The notes beneath the pieces were generated by a model. It searched no databases and was not told the DNA's origin. It saw only the letters and a program-made list of their open reading frames with translations. Of a DNA stretch of 51,573 nucleotides, positions 41,013 through 50,456 are shown in pieces. This DNA comes from Undivivens sp041652635 (GTDB taxonomy: Bacteria > Omnitrophota > Gorgyraeia > Gygaellales > Profunditerraquicolaceae). A program made the translations under genes and the position numbers. The first letter of the stretch is position 1, and every line of letters begins with the position of its first letter. Where the stretch lies: contig JBAZGW010000003.1 in NCBI GenBank assembly GCA_041652635.1, forward strand, positions 1 to 51,573. The letters are read 5' to 3'.

Positions 41013-41093
41013 ATGGGAAAAAGAAAACGCAGAGGCAAGCTGAACTGGCGTTCCAAGAAGGCGAATAAAGGAAGAAAACCCTGCCTGGGATAG
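41013..41093 (+). CDS. 26-residue highly basic protein, THX (bS31)-like
   Basis: A short frame from ATG 41013 to TAG 41093 with GGAAGG 8 bases upstream. The protein reads MGKRKRRGKLNWRSKKANKG then RKPCLG; 12 of 26 residues are Lys or Arg. Layout and the RRGKxxW segment recall the small ribosomal protein THX (bS31) of Thermus and relatives, which begins MGKGDRRTRRGK. The similarity is short and unproven. It lies 7 bases before trpB. Too short for most gene finders. Confidence 0.6.
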   Translation: MGKRKRRGKLNWRSKKANKGRKPCLG

Positions 41094-41100
41094 GTGAATT

Positions 41101-42459
41101 ATGAAGGAGAGTAAAGTTATCCTGTCGGAAAAACACATCCCGTCCGTCTGGTATAATCTGACGTCCGATCTGCCTTTTCCCGTTCCGTCGGCGTTGAACC
41201 CTTCCACCGGTAAACCGTTATGCGCGGATGACCTGAGGGGAATATTTCCGCTTTCACTGATCAAACAGGAGATGAGCCGGCAGAGAGAAGTTGCCATACC
41301 TTCCGCCGTCAGGGATATCTATCGCCTCTGGAGGCCTACCCCTTTAAAGAGGGCCTTGCGCCTGGAGAAGCATCTTAAAACTAAAGCGCGCATTTATTAT
41401 AAAGATGAAAGCGTTTCTCCCACCGGCAGCCATAAAGTCAACACCGCCATAGCTCAGGCTTATTTTAACAAAAAAGAAGGAATCTATCGTCTTACCACGG
41501 AGACCGGCGCCGGCCAGTGGGGAGCGGCATTGAGTTTCGCCTGCAATGTTTTTTCCATGAAGTGCCGCGTTTATATGGTCAAGGTAAGTTTCGACCAGAA
41601 ACCTTTCCGGCGCTCATTAATGAAGATCTGGGGCGCGGAGGTGATCGCTTCCCCTTCGGAGACCACCGTCTGCGGCCGCGCCATATTGAAGAAGAATCCC
41701 GGCTGCCAGGGGAGTTTGGGCGTGGCTATTTCCGAGGCCGTGGAAGAAGCCGCCCAAAGGAAAGATACCAATTACGCCCTCGGCAGCGTGCTGAATCACG
41801 TTCTTTTGCATCAGACGGTCATCGGCCTGGAGGCTCGAGAACAGCTTAAACTGATCGGCGAAGTGCCGGATTTCGTGATCGGTTGCGTGGGCGGCGGCAG
41901 CAATTTCGGCGGGCTCGCATTCCCTTTTGTGGCGGATAAGCTCCGCAAGCAACGGGATATGCGTATAATCGCTGTTGAACCGACAGCCTGTCCCACCCTC
42001 ACAAAAGGGATCTATGAATACGACTTCGGTGATACCGCCTCCCTGACCCCCTTATTGAAAATGTTCACGCTTGGGCATGATTTTATGCCGGCTTCCATAC
42101 ACGCCGGCGGTTTAAGGTATCACGGATGTTCGCCTCTTGTAAGCCTGCTTTGCCGCCGAAAAATAGCCGAGGCCAGGGCCTATCCGCAATTGGAAGTATT
42201 CAAAGCCGCGCTGGCGTTTGCCCGCTCCGAAGGAATCGTCCCCGCCCCGGAAACCGCGCACGCCGTAAAAGCCGCGATAGATGCCGCCAAATCCGCGCCA
42301 AAAGGCGCTTGTATCCTTTTTAACTTCAGCGGCCACGGCTTTCTTGATCTGGCTTCTTACGATAAGTTTCTGGCCGGTGAACTGCGTAATTTCTCGCATC
42401 CGGCCGGGGAGATCAGGCGTTCTTTAAAAAACCTACCGGCTGTCTGCCTTAAGGAATGA
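41101..42459 (+). CDS. trpB2: Tryptophan synthase beta-like enzyme, TrpB2 type
   Basis: 452 residues, longer than the usual 400-residue TrpB1 and with the extra N-terminal extension of TrpB2. It makes tryptophan from indole and serine with PLP. The PLP lysine is in SVSPTGSHKVNTAIAQA, then TTETGAGQWGAALSFAC and VIGCVGGGSNFGGLAFPF (phosphate-binding loop). TrpB2 proteins often lack a TrpA partner, and none is adjacent here. The PEEP of N-terminal family members is not obvious. Start ATG 41101 has no strong ribosome binding site, which suggests coupling to the small gene before it. Confidence 0.9.
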   Translation: MKESKVILSEKHIPSVWYNLTSDLPFPVPSALNPSTGKPLCADDLRGIFPLSLIKQEMSRQREVAIPSAVRDIYRLWRPTPLKRALRLEKHLKTKARIYYKDESVSPTGSHKVNTAIAQAYFNKKEGIYRLTTETGAGQWGAALSFACNVFSMKCRVYMVKVSFDQKPFRRSLMKIWGAEVIASPSETTVCGRAILKKNPGCQGSLGVAISEAVEEAAQRKDTNYALGSVLNHVLLHQTVIGLEAREQLKLIGEVPDFVIGCVGGGSNFGGLAFPFVADKLRKQRDMRIIAVEPTACPTLTKGIYEYDFGDTASLTPLLKMFTLGHDFMPASIHAGGLRYHGCSPLVSLLCRRKIAEARAYPQLEVFKAALAFARSEGIVPAPETAHAVKAAIDAAKSAPKGACILFNFSGHGFLDLASYDKFLAGELRNFSHPAGEIRRSLKNLPAVCLKE

Positions 42460-42585
42460 CTGTTTTGTCACTCCCGTTCTGAATTTTCATCTTAAGAGTA
42501 ATGGGGAATTATTCGCGTATAAAGCATCGAGCCGCTGGTATCGAGTAAGAAAATGCGATGACATTGCTGAAAAAGAGGGTTAGGG

Positions 42586-43623
42586 ATGCCTTATAAAGAA
42601 CATATAAAAGCCGTGGCGCTTATTTCCGGAGGGCTGGACAGCGTTCTCGCCGCTAAACTGATCGTTGATCTGGGGATAAAGGTTATCCCTTTATCTGTGG
42701 GGTTGCCGTATTTGCCTCTTGAGTGCGATAAATCCGGATCACGCGGCAGGATGATCGCCTGTTTAGAAGAATGGGCGGGAAGGCCGATGTCCGTGATCGA
42801 CGCCTCTTCGGAGGCGGTTGAAATATTGAGATCCCCGAAACACGGTTTTGGCGCGAACATGAATCCCTGCGTCGACTGCCGGATACTGATGCTCAAGAAA
42901 GGCGCGGAATTCATGCGTAAAATTGGAGCGGATTTTCTTATAACCGGAGAGGTCGTCGGACAGCGCGGTATGTCGCAGCGCAGGCAGGCGTTGGAGACCG
43001 CCGACCGTGAGAGCGGCCTGGAAGGGCTGATCCTGCGGCCCCTTTCCGGCAGGCTTATGCCTGAAACTATTGTCGAGAAGAACGGCTGGGTCCCGCGTGA
43101 TAAACTACTTAGTTTTAACGGCCGTTCCCGGCAGCCGCAGTTACGCCTGGCGGAGTTGCTGGGGATAGCGGGGCCGGTGAATTCCGCTGGAGGGTGCCTT
43201 TTGACCGACCCGATCTTTTCCGTCCGGCTGCGGGATCTGTTTGCTCTTGAGGGGGTGGGTATTCGGGGATTGGGATTGCTCAAGATCGGCAGGCATTTCA
43301 GGCTTTCCAAACAGGCGAGGTTGATAGTCGGCAGGAATGAAAAAGAGAATAACCTGCTTTCTTCTCTCTCTCAAGCGGGGGATTATCTTTTTTACACGAT
43401 AGATGTCGCCGGGCCGGTCGGATTATGCAAGGGAGTTTTCGATGCCGGCCTTTTATCCCTGGCAGGTTCTTTTATCGCGTATTATTGCCGTCCTGTTCCC
43501 GGCACGGGCGTGCGGGTATCCTGTGAAATGTTGCCGGGCAGGACCGGGACGGAATTATTTTCATCCCCGGCGGATGAAAAAACATTGGAAAGTTTCCGCG
43601 TCGGGAGTGGGCAGCGCAGATGA
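42586..43623 (+). CDS. MnmA/ThiI-like tRNA thiouridylase-type PP-loop protein
   Basis: 345 residues. The PP-loop ATP motif SGGLDS (14-19) is followed by NPCVDCRILML (Cys95, Cys98), close to MnmA's NPCVLCN, and by GGCLLTDP (Cys204). In MnmA the first and a later Cys carry out sulfur transfer to U34 of tRNA; ThiI does this for U8. The arrangement here fits a thermophile-type branch in which the exact uridine is not defined. The C-terminal 130 residues are a separate domain that I do not recognise with confidence. The 126 bases before it hold no clear feature. Confidence 0.75.
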   Translation: MPYKEHIKAVALISGGLDSVLAAKLIVDLGIKVIPLSVGLPYLPLECDKSGSRGRMIACLEEWAGRPMSVIDASSEAVEILRSPKHGFGANMNPCVDCRILMLKKGAEFMRKIGADFLITGEVVGQRGMSQRRQALETADRESGLEGLILRPLSGRLMPETIVEKNGWVPRDKLLSFNGRSRQPQLRLAELLGIAGPVNSAGGCLLTDPIFSVRLRDLFALEGVGIRGLGLLKIGRHFRLSKQARLIVGRNEKENNLLSSLSQAGDYLFYTIDVAGPVGLCKGVFDAGLLSLAGSFIAYYCRPVPGTGVRVSCEMLPGRTGTELFSSPADEKTLESFRVGSGQRR

Positions 43624-43675
43624 GTAATATAATCCGAGCGTCGGTATTAAGGAGCAAAACTTTTAAGGAGGGGAT

Positions 43676-44392
43676 ATGATAAAAGGGAAGAAAGTAGCGG
43701 TTTTGCTGGTTGTTTTGGGGTTGGCGGTAGTCTTTATTGCCGGGACGTCTTTTTTACGTCCGGATAATCCTCAGCGGATAGTGGTCAGCAGGTTTGATTC
43801 GAAAGATGCCGTCAAGACCGTGGAATACGGCAGCAGGGATTTTAATCTGGCTGTCGAGAGCGCCGCAAAAAGCGGAACGCCTTTCGGAAGGTCGCTGAAA
43901 TTGACCTTGAAACTCATCCCCGGCAGTTACAATTTCCTGGCATCCGGGCAGGGGCTTATCGACAAGAAATGCGAATGGGAGAATCGGCCGGGTAAATTGA
44001 ATTGGGATGATGTTATCGGTATATCATATAAGGTCTTCGTTGAGCCTGTGAAAGGCTCTCCCGTGAAGGTGAATATGGTTAAGATCGCCACCGATGTCAT
44101 CGACGGTGACGGCGAGATCCTGCGCGCGTCCAAGATCGTACATACCGGAGAATGGATCGAAGAGAGGGTTTATTTTAAGGAACTCACCACCCGCTATGAC
44201 TATCAGCGCGACTGGAAAAGCGTCAGGTGGAATGGGACCGGAGAAAGCAAGACTTCTTTAAGCCGGGTCGATAACGGGGTTAAGTCTTATCAGTTCGAAA
44301 TTATCGGGATTGTCTGCGATAAACCGGTTGATTTGACGGAGAATCAGGTGGAAATCGTGTTATATATAGATGAGGTGGCGTTGATCCGTTGA
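43676..44392 (+). CDS. Membrane-anchored or secreted protein, unknown
   Basis: 238 residues with a single N-terminal hydrophobic segment (about residues 7-27). The remainder is beta-rich, with repeated IVVSRFDSKDAV, LKLTLKLIPGSYNF and VEIVLYIDEVALIR patterns that recall carbohydrate-binding (CBM-like) jelly-roll folds. No active-site motif is visible. RBS AGGAGGGG precedes the ATG. Its stop overlaps a TTG that could also start the next gene. Confidence 0.65.
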   Translation: MIKGKKVAVLLVVLGLAVVFIAGTSFLRPDNPQRIVVSRFDSKDAVKTVEYGSRDFNLAVESAAKSGTPFGRSLKLTLKLIPGSYNFLASGQGLIDKKCEWENRPGKLNWDDVIGISYKVFVEPVKGSPVKVNMVKIATDVIDGDGEILRASKIVHTGEWIEERVYFKELTTRYDYQRDWKSVRWNGTGESKTSLSRVDNGVKSYQFEIIGIVCDKPVDLTENQVEIVLYIDEVALIR

Positions 44393-44418
44393 TCACGCCG
44401 GCAGACAAAGACAGTAAT

Positions 44419-45444
44419 ATGGACAAAGAAGCGATATTGTACGAGAAACTGGAGAACGGCGCGGTGCGCTGTCGGCTCTGCTGTCATTATTGCCGGATCA
44501 ACGATGGGAGCAGGGGGATCTGCGGGGTGCGTTTTAACAAAGACGGCATTTTGATGACGCATGCTTACGGCAACCCGGTCTGCGGGAATGTCGACCCTGT
44601 GGAAAAGAAGCCGCTTTATCATTTCTTGCCCGGCACGTTGAGTATGTCGATAGCCTTCCCGGGGTGCAACTTCAGGTGCGGGTTTTGCCAGAACTGGCAG
44701 ATATCGCAGGATGTTTCTTCTTATGACGGAGCGCCGCAAGAGAAATATTTCCCGCCGCGGGATATTGCGGACGCGGCGGTAAACAACAATTGCGCCAGTG
44801 TGTCCTATACTTACACCGAACCGACGATATTTATGGAATACGCCCTGGATACCTGTAAAGCGGCGCGTGAAAAAGGGCTGAAGAATATCTTTGTCACCAA
44901 CGGCTATATGACGCCGTTAGCGTTGGAAACCGCGGCGCCCTGGCTTGACGCGGCTAATGTGGACATTAAATTCTTTAAAGACGATTCATATCTGGAACAC
45001 TGCGGCGCTAAACTGGAACCGGTGCTGGAATGCGTGCGCCTGATGAAGAAACTCGGCATTTGGGTGGAGATCACCACTTTACTGATCCCGGGAGTGAATG
45101 ATTCTGCTCAAGAGATAGAAGGTTTAGCCGGGTTTATTTCTTCTTTGGACAGGAATATCCCCTGGCATATCTCCCGTTTTCATCCGGATTATAAGTTCAA
45201 TGTTTACAAGTCTACCCCGGAGCAGGAAATAAGAAAGGCCGTTGAAATAGGGCGCCGGGCGGGATTGTTCTACGTTTATGCCGGGAATATGCCAGGAGGA
45301 TGGGGCAGCGACACTTATTGTCATAGATGTCAAACTCTCTTGGTAAAAAGAGAAATATTCAGTATACTGAATTACGGCCTTAAAGACGGTAAATGTCCTT
45401 TTTGCGGGGAGATGACCCCGGGAATATTCAACGTTGTCCTGTAA
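44419..45444 (+). CDS. amrS: AmmeMemoRadiSam-system radical SAM enzyme
   Basis: 341 residues from ATG 44419, which gives the family N-terminus MDKEAILYEKLENGAVRC; a TTG at 44389 would add ten residues. The radical SAM cluster site is FPGCNFRCGFCQNWQIS. Extra cysteines near the N-terminus (CRLCCHYCRI and ICGVR) and the C-terminus (YCHRC and CPFC) are typical of the AmrS subgroup. The system's other parts, AmmeMemoSam (Memo) and AmrA, are not adjacent. The chemical role of the system is still unsettled. Confidence 0.88.
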   Translation: MDKEAILYEKLENGAVRCRLCCHYCRINDGSRGICGVRFNKDGILMTHAYGNPVCGNVDPVEKKPLYHFLPGTLSMSIAFPGCNFRCGFCQNWQISQDVSSYDGAPQEKYFPPRDIADAAVNNNCASVSYTYTEPTIFMEYALDTCKAAREKGLKNIFVTNGYMTPLALETAAPWLDAANVDIKFFKDDSYLEHCGAKLEPVLECVRLMKKLGIWVEITTLLIPGVNDSAQEIEGLAGFISSLDRNIPWHISRFHPDYKFNVYKSTPEQEIRKAVEIGRRAGLFYVYAGNMPGGWGSDTYCHRCQTLLVKREIFSILNYGLKDGKCPFCGEMTPGIFNVVL

Positions 45445-45489
45445 ATATTAAGTTCAGCGAGAATGCATAAATAAAGGAAGGATCACCAC

Positions 45490-48198
45490 GTGCTTACAGA
45501 TCAGGATTATCCGGTGAACTGGTGGCAGAAAGATGTCGACAGCGCGGCAAAGGAATTGGGGACCGATCTGAATAAAGGGCTTTTTCTTCAGACGGCCGGA
45601 GACCGTTTGCATGAATACGGGCATAACGAACTGCAGGAAGCGGCGCATGATTCGGCACTGGACATTTTCTTGGCGCAGTTCAAAAGTTTTATTATCTGGG
45701 TGCTTATAACGGCCGCCGTAATATCCGGTTTTCTTAATGAGTGGGGAGACGCTTTGGCAATTCTTGCCGTGGTTGTCCTGAACGCTTTTTTGGGATTCAT
45801 CCAGGAATACCGGGCGGAGAAGTCCCTGGCAGCGTTAAAGAAAATGTCCAGCCCTGTGTCGCGCATAATACGCAGCGGCGTCAGGGGCATGGTCCCTTCG
45901 CGGGACCTGGTCCCCGGGGACCTGGTTGAAATAGAGGCCGGGGATAATTTACAGGCTGACTGCCGGCTGGCCTGGGCGACCCAGAATTTTTCCGTCCAGG
46001 AGGCGAGCCTTACCGGAGAATCCACCCCGGTCGGCAAAACCGTCCTTCCTTTGAATATAGCCGATGTCGGCCTGGCGGACAGGGCCAATATGGTGTATAT
46101 GGGGACTTCTGTGGTCGCCGGTAAAGCCAGGGCGCTGGTCGTCGGCACCGGGATGCGCACCGAACTCGGTAAAATCGCCGGGATGATCCAGCAGCAGGTG
46201 ACGGAACAGACCCCTTTACAGCGCAAACTGGAGGAATTCGGCAGGTGGATAGTTTATATCTGTTTTGCGCTCGTGGGGGTGGTTTTCCTTTTGGAACTGT
46301 TGCGCGGCGGAAAGATCCTGGATGTGTTCCTTACCGCGGTCAGCCTGGCGGTGGCGGCGATCCCGGAAGGACTGCCGGCTGTGGTTACGGTGGCGCTGGC
46401 TCTGGGGGTGCAGCGTATGGTAAAACGCAATGCCCTGATCAGGAAGCTGCCTTCAGTGGAGACCCTCGGATGCGCCACGGTGATCTGTTCCGATAAAACG
46501 GGGACTTTGACTAAGAATGAAATGACGGTGCAGCGGATAGCCGTGTTCAACCGCGTGTTCTCGGTGGAAGGCACGGGGTATTCTCCGGTAGGCGATTTTT
46601 TGCTGGACGGAAATAAGGCGGCCCTCCAAGATCATCCCGGACTAAAAAAAACCCTGGAATGCGGTGTGCTTTGCAACGGAGCGGAACTGGTTCTTTCTTC
46701 CGGGAACGCCAGCGTGGTCGGTGATCCCACGGAGGGCGCGATACTGGTCGCTGCGGCGAAAATGGGGATCGACAAAGCGGCGATGGAGAAGGCATTCCCG
46801 TTCGTGGAAGAGATCCCGTTCGACCCGAAACGCAAAAAAATGAGCATAATCCGCAGGCGGGAAGATCAATTCACGGTATTCGTCAAGGGCGCTCCGGATA
46901 TCCTGCTTGAGGATTGTTCCGAAGTTGAAGATAACGGGATCAGGCGCAGGCTGACGCAGGAAGAGAAGAAACGCATACTCGACGTCAACAACAGCCTGGC
47001 CGACGGCGCGATGCGCGTGCTGGCAGTGGCCTACCGCACTCTGGACGGGCAGCCCGGGGAATATAATCCTGATTTCATAGAGCGTTATCTTGTTTTCTGC
47101 GGATTGATCGCGATGATGGACCCGCCGCGCCGGGAAGCCGCGGAGGCGGTCGCTAAATGCAGGAAGGCGGGCATTCGCACCGTGATGATCACCGGCGACC
47201 ACAAGAATACCGCCGTTGCCATCGCGCGCAGCCTGGGCTTTTTCGAGACAGGGGCGGCGGCTTTAAGCGGCGAAGAGCTGGACCGTCTCTCTGAAGAGGA
47301 GTTCGCTTCCCGCGTGGAGAATATAGCGGTATACGCGCGGGTATCGCCGGAACATAAATTAAGGATCGTGCGCGCCTGGCGTAAACGCGGCGAGATCGTG
47401 GCGATGACCGGCGACGGGGTGAACGACGCGCCCGCGGTCAAGGAAGCGGATATCGGGGTCGCCATGGGCATAACCGGCACCGACGTGACCAAGGAGGTGT
47501 CGGATATGGTGGTCACGGACGATAATTTCTCGTCCATTGTCGCGGCGGTGGAGGAGGGCCGCGGGATATACGGCAACATCCGCAAATTCATCCATTTTCT
47601 GCTTTCCTGCAATACGGGAGAAATAATGGTGATGTTCGCCGCTTCCGTAGCCGGTCTGCCTGTGCCGTTGTTGCCGATACATATTCTTTGGGTGAACCTG
47701 GTGACCGACAGTCTGCCGGCCCTGGCTTTGGGCGTGGAGCCTGTCGAGCCGGATATAATGTCCAGGCCTCCCCGCGATCCGCAGGAGAAGATCATCGATA
47801 AGCAGCGTCTGATGCTGATGCTTTTTCAGGGAAGTCTGATCGCGTTCTGCAGCCTGGCCGCGTTCATCTTCGAATTGTTTGTCAGAAAACAGGGGTTGAT
47901 GGAGGCGCGGACCGCTGCCTTCATCGTGCTTTCCTGCAGCCAGCTCTTTCACGCTTTCAATTGCCGCAGCGCCAGGCAGTCGGTATTCGCTTTGGGGATA
48001 TTCTCCAATACCAAGCTGGTAGCGGCGGTATCGGTATCTTTCCTGCTTTTACTGGCGGCGGTCTATCTGCCGGTCTTTTCCGATATCTTCAGTGTTTCCT
48101 CGCCGGATCTGCTCGATTGGGTGGTGATGGTGGCGCTTTCTTCTTTACCGTTATGGTGTATGGAATTAATGAAGAAAATGCGTAAAAGTAAAGAATGA
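45490..48198 (+). CDS. P-type cation ATPase (P2A, calcium type)
   Basis: 902 residues from a GTG at 45490 after AAGGAAGGA. Motifs: TGES of the actuator domain, IPEGLPAVVTVALALG in M4 (P2 type), SDKTGTLTKNEMT with the phosphorylated Asp335, FDPKRKKMSII, KGAPDILLEDC, ITGDHKNTAVAIA and TGDGVNDAPAVKEADIGVAMG. The M5-M6 region has NTGEIMVMFA and WVNLVTDSLPALALG, as in calcium pumps. The N-terminal cation_ATPase_N domain is present. It probably exports Ca2+, or Mn2+. The stop overlaps the next start by ATGA. Confidence 0.92.
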   Translation: MLTDQDYPVNWWQKDVDSAAKELGTDLNKGLFLQTAGDRLHEYGHNELQEAAHDSALDIFLAQFKSFIIWVLITAAVISGFLNEWGDALAILAVVVLNAFLGFIQEYRAEKSLAALKKMSSPVSRIIRSGVRGMVPSRDLVPGDLVEIEAGDNLQADCRLAWATQNFSVQEASLTGESTPVGKTVLPLNIADVGLADRANMVYMGTSVVAGKARALVVGTGMRTELGKIAGMIQQQVTEQTPLQRKLEEFGRWIVYICFALVGVVFLLELLRGGKILDVFLTAVSLAVAAIPEGLPAVVTVALALGVQRMVKRNALIRKLPSVETLGCATVICSDKTGTLTKNEMTVQRIAVFNRVFSVEGTGYSPVGDFLLDGNKAALQDHPGLKKTLECGVLCNGAELVLSSGNASVVGDPTEGAILVAAAKMGIDKAAMEKAFPFVEEIPFDPKRKKMSIIRRREDQFTVFVKGAPDILLEDCSEVEDNGIRRRLTQEEKKRILDVNNSLADGAMRVLAVAYRTLDGQPGEYNPDFIERYLVFCGLIAMMDPPRREAAEAVAKCRKAGIRTVMITGDHKNTAVAIARSLGFFETGAAALSGEELDRLSEEEFASRVENIAVYARVSPEHKLRIVRAWRKRGEIVAMTGDGVNDAPAVKEADIGVAMGITGTDVTKEVSDMVVTDDNFSSIVAAVEEGRGIYGNIRKFIHFLLSCNTGEIMVMFAASVAGLPVPLLPIHILWVNLVTDSLPALALGVEPVEPDIMSRPPRDPQEKIIDKQRLMLMLFQGSLIAFCSLAAFIFELFVRKQGLMEARTAAFIVLSCSQLFHAFNCRSARQSVFALGIFSNTKLVAAVSVSFLLLLAAVYLPVFSDIFSVSSPDLLDWVVMVALSSLPLWCMELMKKMRKSKE

Positions 48199-49885
48199 AG
48201 AGAACCGTTATTCTCTTGTCGGGAATGCATTGCGCTTCCTGCGCCCTGAATATCGCCGGAGCGCTTAAGAAACACCGGGGCGTATCCGGCGCCGAGGTCG
48301 GTTTTTCCTCAGGCCGGGCCTATCTGACTTACGATGAGCAGGTAACCGGTATCAAAGAAATAATATCCTTGATCAGCAGCCTCGGATATAGCGCTTATCC
48401 TTTGCCGGAGCGGGTCTCCGGGCAGGTTTTTAAACAGGCGCTCCGCCGTAAAGAAATCCGCGTTCTGGTCTTGCGATTCAGCGCTTCTCTTATTCTGTCC
48501 CTGCCGCTTTTTTATTACGCGATGCGCCATTTGCCGGCTTCCGCCGCGATCCAGGCTTTCCTGGCGGGCGGAGTATTGTTTATCAACCGGGATTTTTTCG
48601 TCAAGGGATTCAAGGCCCCGTTTGTCTCCGGTTACGCGACCATGGATACGCTTGTCGCTCTCGGGGCGGGGACCGCTTACGCATACAGCGCCTTCGGGAC
48701 TTTCGTTATACACGTCCGGGGGATTTATTACGAGACCGCCGCTTTTCTGGTCACGTTCGTCTGTCTGGGGAAGTTGCTGGAAGCCGCGGCCAGGGGCGGC
48801 ATTTCCGAGGCAGTGGGGGAATTGATCTCTTTACAGCCGGAAAAGGCCAACCTGGTTTCAGGAAAGGAGGTGAGCGAAGTTCCGCTGTCTTCGGTAAAAC
48901 CCGGGGATATGCTGATGGTCAGGCCGGGTGAGCGCGTGCCTCTGGACGGTATGGTTACGCAGGGCGACAGTCTTGTGGAAGAGTCGATGCTGACAGGAGA
49001 AAGCCTGCCTGTCGAAAAGACTCCCGGAACGCGGGTTTCCGCCGGGACGCTTAATACAAACGGCCTTTTGATCTTTACGGTCTCTTCCGTGAATGCCGCG
49101 GATACGGTATTGGCGCGTATAATATCCATGGTCGAGGAAGCGCAGTCTTCCCGGGCCCCGGTGCAGGACTTTGCGGACAGGATCTCCGCCGTATTCGTGC
49201 CCGTAGTGTTTAGCCTGGCGCTGGTCTCTTCTCTGGCGTGGAAACTTTCCGGCCGGGGGTGGGATTTTACAGTGAATATTCTTGTCTCGGTATTGATCAT
49301 TTCCTGTCCCTGCGCGTTCGGTCTGGCCGCGCCCGCGGCCTTGGTCTCCGGCATAACTTCCGCCGCCCGGCGCGGCATATTGATCAAGACCGCCGCGGCC
49401 GTGGAAAACCTCTGCAAAGTAGATACTGTGGTGCTGGATAAAACCGGGACGCTTACCGAAGGCGCCCCGGAAGTTCTTTCTGTCCTGTCTTTCTCCGGGA
49501 CGCAGGAGTCGGTATTAAGCAAAGCGGCTTCAGTCGCGTTGAATTCCTCTCATCCGCTTTCAGGGGCGATCACGCGCGCCGCGCGAAAACGTAAGATCAA
49601 TGCCGTGGCGTCCGCGCAAGGATTGCTTTATTATTCCGGCCGCGGCATTAAATGCGCGTTGAACGGCAAGCCGGTAGTTTTCGGCAGCGGGGAATTCCTT
49701 GCCGGAGAAGGGGTGGAGATTCCTGCTGCGGCATTAGAACAGGCGCGCAAAGAAGAGGATCAGGGGAACAGCCTGGTCTGGCTGGCGGAAGAAGGGAAGT
49801 TGGCCGGCATCATCGCGGCCGGTGATAATGTAAGGCCGGGATCCGAACGGGCGATACGGCATTTGCTTGAGATGGGCAAACGGGT
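48195..49885 (+). CDS. copA: Heavy-metal P1B ATPase (CopA-like), part before the assembly gap
   Basis: The gene runs through the Ns into 49896-50388. This part has an HMA metal-binding domain with GMHCASC (Cys13, Cys16), two further helices, the actuator TGESLPVEKTPG, the ion site ISCPCAFGLAAPAAL (CPC), DKTGTLTEG with the phosphorylation Asp, and SSHPLSGAI (the HP motif). CPC and this layout indicate Cu(I)-type export. It is translationally coupled to the calcium-type pump. The reading frame breaks only at the gap. Confidence 0.9.
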
Positions 49886-49895
49886 NNNNNNNNNN
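49886..49895. other. Assembly gap (ten N)
   Basis: A fixed run of ten N inside the copper ATPase gene. Protein context on both sides (GKRV before, DNRRA after) expects VMLTG between them, about 15 bases with the split codons. The true gap is thus probably small and a multiple of three, and the ten Ns create a false frameshift. Confidence 0.95.
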
Positions 49896-50388
49896 TGACA
49901 ACCGCCGGGCGGCCGCGGCCGTCGCCGCCGAACTCGGAATAAAAGATTTCTACGCCGGGGTCGCCCCCGCCGACAAAGCCGGTATTATAACCGGGCTGCG
50001 TTCCGAAGGCCGCAGGGTAGCTATGGTCGGAGACGGAATAAACGACAGCCCGGCCCTGGCCTCCGCAGATGTCGGCATCGCGTTGGGGTCGGGCACGGAC
50101 ATCGCTATAGAGTCTGCCGATATAATCCTGACCGGCCCCGGTCTTTCCGGAGCGGTTGAGGCGTTTTCTCTAAGCTGCGGGACAATGCGCAGGATCCGCC
50201 AGAATTTTTTCTGGGCCTTCCTTTACAATGCCGTCTGTATTCCGGTCGCCGCCGGGGTCCTCTATCCCTTTACCGGGATATTGCTTACTCCCGCAATGGC
50301 CGCCGCCGCCATGGTCTTCAGTTCTCTGTCCGTGACCTTTAATTCCCTGGTTACCGGTGCGGTCTCCGTTAAGAAAATAGTTTACTAA
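49896..50388 (+). CDS. copA: Heavy-metal P1B ATPase (CopA-like), part after the assembly gap
   Basis: Continuation of the gene from 48195. It starts within TGDN (only DN visible), then VAPADKAGIITGL, VAMVGDGINDSPALASADVG and the M7-M8 segment NFFWAFLYNAVCIPVAAGVL with Asn and Tyr of the metal-exit site, ending after a last membrane helix. The combined protein would have about 730 residues, normal for CopA. Confidence 0.88.
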
Positions 50389-50410
50389 GAGGCTTTTTTG
50401 CTGGTAAAAT
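50381..50410 (+). promoter_or_regulatory. Possible promoter of sufCB
   Basis: TTTACT (50381-50386), 18-base spacer and TAAAAT (50405-50410) preceded by TG. It overlaps the end of copA and lies 47 bases before sufC. The fit is modest. Confidence 0.35.
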
Positions 50411-50456
50411 AGAATGCAACAGAACGGAATAATTATGTGCATCACGGAGAATAGAA

